From positions 1 through 64,000 of the IMG/VR virus record IMGVR_UViG_3300025128_000026: a stretch of 64,000 nt of DNA. The stretch is one strand, 5' to 3'. The stretch is from a virus. The notes below the pieces were generated by a model. It was not told where the DNA came from, did no database searches, and saw only the letters and a program-made list of their open reading frames with translations. Positions 59,097 through 64,000 of this stretch are shown piece after piece. Position numbers and translations under genes: made by a program. Position 1 is the first letter of the stretch. Each line of letters starts with the position of its first letter.

Positions 59097-59121
59097 ATCT
59101 GGTCCCCTGTATAAAGTTTCA
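58984..59121 (+). repeat. Polar CAAGC repeat array
   Basis: About eleven copies of CAAGC, mostly as AACAAGC, ATCAAGC or TTCAAGC, all in the same orientation with irregular spacing. A shorter cluster lies at 57959-58012. It encodes protein tails on both strands (57-aa gene on plus, nuclease C-terminus on minus). Confidence 0.7.
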
Positions 59122-59374
59122 AGCAGCCGGAAGCGAGGGACTTTACGAGGATAAAACTATGCCTCGGATGTTTCACGTGAAACGCAATTTGGTGTGGTGA
59201 AATGCTTAATTTGTTACGTTTTGTTACTTTGAATTCAATGGTAAAAAATGTACCTTTTTTGTTGTATGCCAACACATCTGGCGTACCTAAACTGCTAGTA
59301 TTTTCAAGCCTTGTGTACGAAATGTTTGGTGTATTTTTTTTCCAATATTGATAAAATTTTGCCTCTGGTCCCAT
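59009..59374 (-). CDS. VRR-NUC/Holliday-resolvase-like nuclease (121 aa)
   Basis: GPEAKFYQYWKKNTPNISYT, SLGTPDVLAYNKKGTFFTIE then FKVTKRNKLSISPHQIAFH show the PD...ExK core (PDVLA, IEFK) of small phage nucleases, with HQxAFH after it. The last ~25 residues come from the CAAGC array and look unselected (LVVSGLLLDASATGLDACRL). It lies between two small genes and the small terminase region. Junction resolution or mRNA/DNA processing is plausible. Confidence 0.75.
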   Translation of the reverse strand: MGPEAKFYQYWKKNTPNISYTRLENTSSLGTPDVLAYNKKGTFFTIEFKVTKRNKLSISPHQIAFHVKHPRHSFILVKSLASGCLKLYTGDQIQELVVSGLLLDASATGLDACRLLLEDLA

Positions 59375-59397
59375 CGATTTTTCGACGTAACAATTGT

Positions 59398-59640
59398 TTA
59401 CGCTTTTTTCTTAACTGAACCCATTCTCCAACTCTCAGAAGCAATATCAATCACCAATCTATGTGATTCTCTTGCACCAATTATATTATTTTCAAATAGA
59501 GTAATTGAATGAATATCAAAGTGACCATCCGGAGAATGAAACTCTCCCCTTGGTAGTCTAACCTGTACCCTAGCATTTTGACATGTGGGTGACTTTAAAA
59601 AATTGTCCAGCTGTTTAGCTAGTTCTTTCGCATTTATCAT
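59398..59640 (-). CDS. Conserved small protein (80 aa)
   Basis: MINAKELAKQLDNFLKSPTC, VQVRLPRGEFHSPDGHFDIH and GARESHRLVIDIASESWRMG. A small alpha/beta domain known as a hypothetical in many phages. It starts 8 bp after the minus -10 of the divergent promoter. Confidence 0.7.
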   Translation of the reverse strand: MINAKELAKQLDNFLKSPTCQNARVQVRLPRGEFHSPDGHFDIHSITLFENNIIGARESHRLVIDIASESWRMGSVKKKA

Positions 59641-59644
59641 GTGG

Positions 59645-59677
59645 TTGACTATTACGTTATGTTACGTTAAAAGTCAA
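59645..59677. promoter_or_regulatory. Face-to-face divergent promoters before terS
   Basis: Plus: TTGACT (59645-59650), 17 nt, TAAAAG (59668-59673). Minus: TTGACT (59672-59677), 17 nt, TAATAG (59649-59654). The same geometry as at 16986-17018. The starts follow within 8 bases on both sides, so leaders are very short. Confidence 0.65.
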
Positions 59678-59680
59678 GCT

Positions 59681-60232
59681 ATGGGAGTGCCTAAAAGATT
59701 GACCGAAATGCAGCTAAAGTTTGCCAACTTGTTGGTGACTAATGAAGGACGTATGCATGCGTATGAGTGTGCTATCGAAGCTGGCTATGAAAAAGACAGA
59801 GCTAGAATCACAGCATCAGAATTACAAAACCCTCAGAAGTTTCCATTAGTTGTAAAGTATATAGGTGAGCTTAGAGAAGAGAACCAACAGAAGTATAAGA
59901 TCGATATAGAAAGCCATCTTACTGAGCTTGGTAGACTACGAGATGAAGCAAGAAAGTCTAAGGCCTGGTCTGCAGCTACAAATGCAGAAGTGGCACGTGG
60001 TAAAGCTGGAGCTCTGTACGTAGAACAAAAAATGATATTAACTGGTGACATCAAGAAAGCCAGCATAGAAGATATGCGTAAAGAGTTTGCAACTATCATG
60101 AAAGAGTATTCACCTTTGATAGACAGCGAGACTCAAGAGAATATAGATGAAAAAATTATTCCTAGAGTTAAGAAAGTTTCGTCATCTTCTTTACCCATTG
60201 ACGAGGAATCATCGTCCGATCTCCAAAAGTAA
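59681..60232 (+). CDS. terS: Terminase small subunit
   Basis: 183 aa. MGVPKRLTEMQLKFANLLVT, HAYECAIEAGYEKDRARITA (the helix-turn-helix), then a helical oligomerisation part (LTELGRLRDEARKSKAWSAA, LYVEQKMILTGD) fit small terminases, which mark the packaging site. I chose this ATG because the promoter ends a few bases before it; an upstream in-frame ATG would be antisense to the 80-aa gene. It is on the opposite strand to terL, 4 kb away. Confidence 0.82.
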   Translation: MGVPKRLTEMQLKFANLLVTNEGRMHAYECAIEAGYEKDRARITASELQNPQKFPLVVKYIGELREENQQKYKIDIESHLTELGRLRDEARKSKAWSAATNAEVARGKAGALYVEQKMILTGDIKKASIEDMRKEFATIMKEYSPLIDSETQENIDEKIIPRVKKVSSSSLPIDEESSSDLQK

Positions 60233-60458
60233 TTCCGTCTTCATCCTTATCATACGAAGCAAATATTTTGATATGGTTTTTTGTTTTTTCATATAGCCAA
60301 CCTTCATTTACAGGGTTAGCTAATTTCATTTTATCAAACTCCTTATCATTAGCCCAGGCAGAATCAGATACACAATCAACCCACTCTACTCTGTATTTGT
60401 GATATGGAATATCATTATTGATTTTATCAATTGTATTTAGTTTTCTCTTCTTGGGCAT
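60168..60458 (-). CDS. Hypothetical protein (96 aa)
   Basis: KYRVEWVDCVSDSAWANDKE, GWLYEKTKNHIKIFASYDKD and TFGDRTMIPRQWVKKM. A compact beta-rich fold. It overlaps the 3' end of the small terminase by 65 bp on the opposite strand. Function unknown. Confidence 0.66.
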   Translation of the reverse strand: MPKKRKLNTIDKINNDIPYHKYRVEWVDCVSDSAWANDKEFDKMKLANPVNEGWLYEKTKNHIKIFASYDKDEDGITFGDRTMIPRQWVKKMTKLS

Positions 60459-60478
60459 AGCTCTCTATAACATCAGGC

Positions 60479-60715
60479 CTATAGGTTTTCCAGAATTTTA
60501 AATGCAAAAATGGAATCCAAAGTACTCGCGCGGCCCCTGTCTTCAAAAAACGTTGGTATTCCTTGCTGATCACCAAAGTGCCAGATCACCTCTCTTTTTC
60601 TAAAGGGTTTTGTCAAATTTAATAATTTCAAAAAACCTATAGGTGGTGATGAACCGCATAAAACCTCACTTTTTAATTGTGGCAATGCTGCCTTATTTAT
60701 ATAGTTTAGAATCAT
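60479..60715 (-). CDS. Hypothetical protein (78 aa)
   Basis: MILNYINKAALPQLKSEVLC, GFLKLLNLTKPFRKREVIWH then FGDQQGIPTFFEDRG. Its ATG overlaps the exonuclease stop. Basic N-terminal half. Function unknown; coding status rests on operon fit. Confidence 0.55.
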   Translation of the reverse strand: MILNYINKAALPQLKSEVLCGSSPPIGFLKLLNLTKPFRKREVIWHFGDQQGIPTFFEDRGRASTLDSIFAFKILENL

Positions 60716-61395
60716 TCTAAATTAGAATAGTATTTATCAACTCGCTCTAGGAATTTATGTTGATATTTGATAAACTCTTTGCCTTTTATTTGAAATTTTT
60801 GGAAATAATTGTCTGGTGTACACATCAATACCACACCCTGAGTGATCTCAGTATTGTAGACCTGGTTATGGGCCATAGCATATGCCCCTAGCTGCATGAA
60901 ATAATCTTCTATCCACTCCTTACGTTTAGGCTTGTTCGATTGCTTAAAGTCAATAATCGAATCTTCGTAGTCGTAGACACCCACTAGATCCGTGGCACCT
61001 GCATACAGTCCCGGGTAATATAGGGTAACTTCACTGCCCCATATCTCTGACAAATCAACTAAGCCTTTGTCAATTATCACTTGAGCCATGTCGCCTGCCA
61101 CCTGACCCTCGTCGGTTAGATCCTTGTGTCCTTCTCCCAGGATATACTTCTCCAGGTGATAGTGCATGTTGGTACCCCTGCTTGCCGCTTGATCCTTGAC
61201 TCTTGTTGCCTGGTCCTCGCCTACCCGCGCCTTCCATCTATTAATCGAGTCTATCGCCTCCTGAGATTTAGTCGCTGACAGAATAGTTGTTACACTAGGT
61301 AACTTCTTACCAGTTATCTCGTAATGTCTTTTACCCTCTATCGACGTTCGCATCGACGCTGGGTATTCGTATAATTTATTCCACTTAAAACTCAA
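60712..61395 (-). CDS. PD-(D/E)XK exonuclease (Cas4/RecB-like), copy B
   Basis: 227 aa starting at TTG (61393-61395). LPSVTTILSATKSQEA, SRGTNMHYHLEKYI, GATDLVGVYDYEDSIIDFKQ (the D...DxK catalytic core) and EDYFMQLGAYAMAHNQVY (Q-x3-Y motif IV) define the PD-(D/E)XK exonuclease family. Probably used in recombination and end processing. Counterpart of the truncated gene at 1-429. Confidence 0.9.
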   Translation of the reverse strand: MSFKWNKLYEYPASMRTSIEGKRHYEITGKKLPSVTTILSATKSQEAIDSINRWKARVGEDQATRVKDQAASRGTNMHYHLEKYILGEGHKDLTDEGQVAGDMAQVIIDKGLVDLSEIWGSEVTLYYPGLYAGATDLVGVYDYEDSIIDFKQSNKPKRKEWIEDYFMQLGAYAMAHNQVYNTEITQGVVLMCTPDNYFQKFQIKGKEFIKYQHKFLERVDKYYSNLE

Positions 61396-61690
61396 TTCCT
61401 ATTACCAATCCTTTCTTCCCACCTTTTTCAATTGCAGGTGCAATAAATAATTTATCTTTTTTATATCGTAACATCGGTACAACATTCGCGTATCCATAAC
61501 CTGTAACCAGTCCTAATTCAAATCCATTATGTTCTAGTCCAACATAAGCAGATATATTATCTTCACTATTATAATAAATACCTGATATCACAGCATCTTT
61601 TTGGCACCGTGCGTGTGGATGTATCGAGTTATAATTACCCTCTAACCCTACATGCATAGACAAAGCTAACATTAAACTAAGACAACTCAT
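61385..61690 (-). CDS. Small secreted protein, copy B (101 aa)
   Basis: MSCLSLMLALSMHVGLEGNY, HPHARCQKDAVISG and GLVTGYGYANVVPMLRYK. 94 of 101 residues match 419-724. A signal peptide and beta-rich body suggest an exported product. Its ATG overlaps the stop of the LAGLIDADG gene directly, the arrangement before (or after loss of) the 866-aa insertion in copy A. Confidence 0.8.
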   Translation of the reverse strand: MSCLSLMLALSMHVGLEGNYNSIHPHARCQKDAVISGIYYNSEDNISAYVGLEHNGFELGLVTGYGYANVVPMLRYKKDKLFIAPAIEKGGKKGLVIGIEF

Positions 61691-62121
61691 TCTAAACTCA
61701 TCGCTTGTTTGTATTCATCTAAACTTACAACATTACCATTCATAATTTTTTCTTTAGAATAATGTTCAATAACCTGTTGTATCTTATCTAATTTTACATG
61801 AGCAAATGGCCACAAGATAAGACATACTTGGTAGCAATCTCTAAACGTACATCGCCACTTATATTGTTTTAGATACGGCGTACCATCTTTACGTTTACCT
61901 TTTACTCTTTTAGGCCTGAGTGTACCTACACCCAAGACTTCATGGACCCAAACTAATACAGAATAATCTGTCATGGTTATCTCCATGCTAATACGCATAG
62001 AATTAGAGGTCCGGTATCCATCTCCCTTGTGTTTCTTTTTCTTCTCGATACCACGTTTAAAGTGTATGGACCCCTCACCATCAAAGAGTCCTGCGATATA
62101 TGCTGCGTCTACTTCGTTCAT
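61687..62121 (-). CDS. LAGLIDADG-family homing-type endonuclease, copy B
   Basis: 144 aa from MNEVDAAYIAGLFDGEGSIH; this ATG overlaps the upstream stop (ATGA), so I prefer it to an in-frame ATG 27 bases upstream. VLVWVHEVLGVGTLRPK and WPFAHVKLDKIQQVIEHYS correspond to copy A. A single-motif enzyme expected to dimerise. No host intron or intein is visible. Confidence 0.85.
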   Translation of the reverse strand: MNEVDAAYIAGLFDGEGSIHFKRGIEKKKKHKGDGYRTSNSMRISMEITMTDYSVLVWVHEVLGVGTLRPKRVKGKRKDGTPYLKQYKWRCTFRDCYQVCLILWPFAHVKLDKIQQVIEHYSKEKIMNGNVVSLDEYKQAMSLE

Positions 62122-62324
62122 TTCTTGCCTTTCTGTTGTGCAATCCATATCAACTCTTCTAGTTTTGTTTTGAATCGCGGCACTCGTTTGTTATCTTTCT
62201 GTATCACTTTCTTACCATCTGTGTGTGCAAACTCTTGGTTGTCCCTTGACGCTCGATCCTCGTCTCTTATCTCTACATCAACAGAGTCTTGGTCAATATC
62301 TAGCCAGTGTCTGCTTTTACGCAT
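62118..62324 (-). CDS. Small charged protein, copy B only (68 aa)
   Basis: MRKSRHWLDIDQDSVDVEIR, DKDNKRVPRFKTKLEELI-like basic part (KDNKRVPRFKTKLEEL) and a lysine end. It stands between the zinc-ribbon and endonuclease genes; copy A has nothing here. Function unknown. Confidence 0.6.
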   Translation of the reverse strand: MRKSRHWLDIDQDSVDVEIRDEDRASRDNQEFAHTDGKKVIQKDNKRVPRFKTKLEELIWIAQQKGKK

Positions 62325-62502
62325 CGGATGGTTTCAGTATTTTATATCTTTCAAAATACTCGTCATACTCTTTGTCACGTACTTCGCCTTGTGAATTACA
62401 GACTACGCATTGTATAACGTCATCGATTCGGTTAATGGATTCTTTAACTCTAACGAACCCATTACCAAAACAATTAGGACAGATCTTTTTTTGGTCCGTC
62501 AT
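62317..62502 (-). CDS. Small double-CxxC zinc-ribbon protein, copy B (61 aa)
   Basis: CPNCFGNGF and CVVCNSQGE give two CxxC pairs. Same overlap with the upstream 50-aa gene (29 bp) as in copy A. The tail DEYFERYKILKPSDA differs from copy A. Confidence 0.75.
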   Translation of the reverse strand: MTDQKKICPNCFGNGFVRVKESINRIDDVIQCVVCNSQGEVRDKEYDEYFERYKILKPSDA

Positions 62503-62626
62503 CTTTTTTATTTTCTGCAGGTTTTAGTGATGCTAACATTGCTATGTGTTGTGCAACTTCACCGTATGGTCTTTGCCACATGTATTGTAATAATTGTTTT
62601 CTTTGTTCTTCAGTTAATGTAAACAT
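62474..62626 (-). CDS. Conserved 50-aa early protein, copy B
   Basis: Begins MFTLTEEQRKQLLQYMWQRP and differs from copy A at only three positions near the C-terminus. Start and stop overlaps with neighbours are conserved. No domain recognised. Confidence 0.7.
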   Translation of the reverse strand: MFTLTEEQRKQLLQYMWQRPYGEVAQHIAMLASLKPAENKKDDGPKKDLS

Positions 62627-62799
62627 TATTTCTCCTTTAATTTACCATTAAGTTTTTTAGCTTTTTCGTTTGCTATAGATTCTACTGTCTTTGATATGGA
62701 TAACTTTGCGTCAGGCAATAATACCTTCGACAACTTCTCCAAAGTAGAGTATGTTTCCTTTGTGAGTGAAACGTTTCTGTATTTGGTTATATCAGTCAT
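62626..62799 (-). CDS. Ribbon-helix-helix-like protein, copy B (57 aa)
   Basis: YRNVSLTKETYSTLEKLSKV then LSISKTVESIANEKAKKL keep the strand-helix-helix layout of copy A, with changes mostly at surface positions. First gene behind the minus promoter at 62829-62856, so a likely autorepressor. Confidence 0.65.
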   Translation of the reverse strand: MTDITKYRNVSLTKETYSTLEKLSKVLLPDAKLSISKTVESIANEKAKKLNGKLKEK

Positions 62800-62828
62800 C
62801 TGATTTCCTTTCGTTTATTAATGATGAT

Positions 62829-62856
62829 AATATAGGAGAATAATATTAAAAGTCAA
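62829..62856. promoter_or_regulatory. Face-to-face divergent promoters, copy B
   Basis: Minus: TTGACT (62851-62856), 16 nt, TATATT (62829-62834). On the plus strand an ATGATA...TAAAAG pair keeps the copy A geometry with a weaker -35. The ATG of the plus gene shares its A with the minus -35. Confidence 0.55.
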
Positions 62857-63074
62857 TGACAAAATATATATTAATGATGATAATATGCAGCGGAATACCT
62901 GGTAATGAATGTAAACCTATACCGGTGCCTATGTCTGAATTTGATGAGTACTATAAATGTATTATCTACGGGTATGATTATTCTAGTACAATGTTAAAGT
63001 CATTGAATCCAATGACCATCAATGAATATGAAATGTTTACTGCTTTCGATTGCAAAGAACAGACTACAACTTAA
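62856..63074 (+). CDS. Small secreted Cys-containing protein, copy B (72 aa)
   Basis: MTKYILMMIICSGIPGNECK then PIPVPMSEFDEYYKCIIYGY; 65 of 72 residues equal copy A, most differences being conservative. It is followed by the structured segment at 63076-63150, which copy A lacks. Function unknown. Confidence 0.72.
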   Translation: MTKYILMMIICSGIPGNECKPIPVPMSEFDEYYKCIIYGYDYSSTMLKSLNPMTINEYEMFTAFDCKEQTTT

Positions 63075-63075
63075 T

Positions 63076-63150
63076 GTGGCTCCCGGTAGGTCTCACCCGG
63101 GATTATTCCTAACACATGCCGTGCATCGCATCCAAGACCAATGGGCCACA
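63076..63150 (+). other. GC-rich folded segment after copy B gene
   Basis: GTGGCTC (63076-63082) pairs with GGGCCAC (63143-63149) in a 7-bp outer stem of tRNA-like length, and GGTCT (63089-63093) with AGACC (63135-63139) inside it. No T-arm is present. It may be a terminator between convergent genes or a small RNA. Confidence 0.45.
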
Positions 63151-63152
63151 AC

Positions 63153-63344
63153 TTAACGACAGATACATCCAAACCACTGACCACCACCCCAGGGACCACT
63201 TTTAATTATGTGTTGGTTTCTATCTTCAAGATAAGTAGTTACTCGTTCTCGAACCATGTCACAAAAATCAAAACAATCAGTCGTTAGATTCTCTGCGATT
63301 AGGATCGAATGGTAGAGTCCGTCCTTTAGAATTATAATATCCAT
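63153..63344 (-). CDS. Early protein ending in GCIC motif, copy B (63 aa)
   Basis: Start MDIIILKDGLYHSILIAENL aligned with copy A; a start 12 bases upstream is possible. CFDFCDMVRERVTTYLEDRN and a C-terminal WFGCICR. Overlaps the upstream gene by 68 bp. Function unknown. Confidence 0.58.
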   Translation of the reverse strand: MDIIILKDGLYHSILIAENLTTDCFDFCDMVRERVTTYLEDRNQHIIKSGPWGGGQWFGCICR

Positions 63345-63453
63345 CTCCATAAGCAAGTTCTTTTATTAGTTTATACCAAACTTCTCTGTATTTAGGATCT
63401 TTTGTTTTGTTGTACTCGTTTGCGAGTTTGTCTAGTTGATCTTGTGTAGTCAT
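63277..63453 (-). CDS. Small early protein, copy B (58 aa)
   Basis: MTTQDQLDKLANEYNKTKDP then KYREVWYKLIKELAYG, with AGAAAGGAAC before the ATG. Overlaps the upstream gene by 62 bp and the downstream gene by 68 bp. Its alignment to copy A sets the GTG start there. Confidence 0.62.
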   Translation of the reverse strand: MTTQDQLDKLANEYNKTKDPKYREVWYKLIKELAYGDGYYNSKGRTLPFDPNRRESND

Positions 63454-63616
63454 TTACAGTTGTTCCTTTCTCAATTATTTTATTAATTGAATGTGCTTTT
63501 AACTTAACATCAACACCGTATGGCCTCCATGCTTTCTTCATTAAGTTTAACTCTAATAAAAATGTAGACCACTGTCCTTGTGATATACCTTCAACGTTTA
63601 GTGTAACCGTTTTCAT
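63392..63616 (-). CDS. Conserved early protein, copy B (74 aa)
   Basis: MKTVTLNVEGISQGQWSTFL then LELNLMKKAWRPYGVDVKL, the conserved core shared with copy A. Its C-terminus is coded by DNA that also encodes the next protein's start. Function unknown. Confidence 0.68.
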   Translation of the reverse strand: MKTVTLNVEGISQGQWSTFLLELNLMKKAWRPYGVDVKLKAHSINKIIEKGTTVNDYTRSTRQTRKRVQQNKRS

Positions 63617-63780
63617 TTTTTTAACTCCTTCATTCTTTCTGTCATTTTTTGTAATTGATATACACTACAATTTTTTATAAACTCTTCAACTTCTTTTCGC
63701 ATAAGCTTTTGATCTTCATAAGCTTTTGCTTTGTTTTCTTGTTGCACCATGTCGATGCCCCATCTTGTTTGATCTACCAT
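63613..63780 (-). CDS. Small helical early protein, copy B (55 aa)
   Basis: MVDQTRWGIDMVQQENKAKA and NCSVYQLQKMTERMKELKK. Same length as copy A, overlapping the next gene by ATGA. GGAGAAAGTT precedes the start. Confidence 0.66.
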   Translation of the reverse strand: MVDQTRWGIDMVQQENKAKAYEDQKLMRKEVEEFIKNCSVYQLQKMTERMKELKK

Positions 63781-63964
63781 AACTTTCTCCTTTTACTAAC
63801 TCACTCGGTGGGCCTTCCTGGTAGTCACCCACAACCTTTCCCGAAGCGTCCCATCTAATTTGTTTAGATAAGTCGGTACTCAGAACCAATTCCCGTGTCT
63901 TCAGCCACTCGGCCGTAACCCTCGGGTCTTGTGCGTTACATCCGCTTAAACGTTGTTCCGCCAC
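63781..63964 (-). other. GC-rich leader segment of copy B, RNA or atypical gene
   Basis: Richer in G and C than all surroundings and absent from copy A. An open frame from 63964 reads MAEQRLSGCNAQDPRVTAEW but uses codons unlike the rest of the genome and runs into the next gene. On the minus strand ATCTAA-ACAAA-TTAGAT is a perfect hairpin that extends through G-U pairs. I cannot decide between an untranslated structured leader and a small transferred gene. Confidence 0.35.
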
Positions 63965-63969
63965 AAAGC

Positions 63970-63993
63970 TTTACAAAGTTGCAACTTTATAAA
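63970..63993. promoter_or_regulatory. 24-bp near-perfect palindrome
   Basis: TTTACAAAGTTG (63970-63981) is followed immediately by its inverted copy (63982-63993) with one mismatch, a typical operator shape. It lies at the upstream end of copy B's leader. Confidence 0.5.
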
Positions 63994-64000
63994 TTGAGTA

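Noticed and set aside
58957-59154. Alternative plus-strand frame through the CAAGC repeats (65 aa)
   Set aside because: The frame starting at 58923 follows the preceding stop by 2 bp and has a sensible non-repeat N-terminus; the other frame is a by-product of the repeats.
63076-63150. A 74-nt tRNA on the plus strand
   Set aside because: The 7-bp acceptor-like stem is present, but the T-arm and anticodon arm do not form.
63840-63945. tRNA-Ser-like D-arm on the minus strand
   Set aside because: The D-arm-like stretch is striking, but no acceptor stem or T-arm at proper distance could be built, so I do not call a tRNA.
1-64000. Exact terminal repeat of the window
   Set aside because: The first and last bases share no direct repeat; only diverged gene copies match, so the ends are not a simple terminal redundancy.

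Overview
The window looks like most or all of an AT-rich, tailed, double-stranded DNA phage genome of marine type. It has the head-to-tail connector portal, no long tape-measure protein and no contractile-tail genes, so a podovirus-like particle is the best guess. Marine hallmarks seen by eye are 2OG-Fe(II) oxygenases beside glycine-rich tail proteins, the recurring GGR(V/I)G(F/Y) structural-protein motif, a GP88-family protein and a cluster of small basic proteins typical of uncultured marine phages. I see no rRNA, convincing tRNA, integrase, CRISPR array or single-subunit RNA polymerase. The host is not identifiable, but near-consensus TTGACA/TATAAT-like promoters imply transcription by a host sigma-70 polymerase.

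Layout. Almost everything is on the minus strand, so it reads from right to left. 1-5.2 kb is an early module (copy A): truncated PD-(D/E)XK exonuclease, secreted 101-aa protein, an 866-aa protein with an Mrr-type nuclease end, LAGLIDADG endonuclease, small Zn and ribbon-helix-helix proteins and a chain of overlapping small genes. 5.2-10 kb holds the M15 endolysin, membrane, coiled-coil and secreted proteins. 10-18.5 kb is replication: family A DNA polymerase, UvrD-like helicase, archaeo-eukaryotic primase, probable ssDNA-binding or recombination helpers and a divergent SNF2 helicase on the plus strand. 18.5-30.3 kb codes for large virion and tail proteins. 30.4-39.2 kb has three 2OG oxygenases next to glycine-rich fibres and a repeat fibre. 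39.2-48.6 kb has tail-connector, capsid, scaffold, a GroES-like co-chaperonin, basic proteins and a 3-TM holin candidate. 48.6-55.5 kb has portal, a large structural protein and the large terminase.

55.5-59 kb is a regulatory and accessory region. It holds small genes behind palindromic operator/promoters, a roughly 500-bp gene-free GC-rich segment that folds into a chain of hairpins sharing arms (the strongest candidate for something undescribed), and a plus-strand GP88 operon ending in a CAAGC repeat array. 59-64 kb holds a VRR-NUC-like nuclease, the small terminase on the plus strand, then copy B of the early module.

Copies A and B are collinear but diverged by different amounts in different genes. 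If the molecule is circular they would be tandem neighbours across the arbitrary ends of the window. Face-to-face divergent promoters recur at four loci and seem to be the main regulatory switch points.
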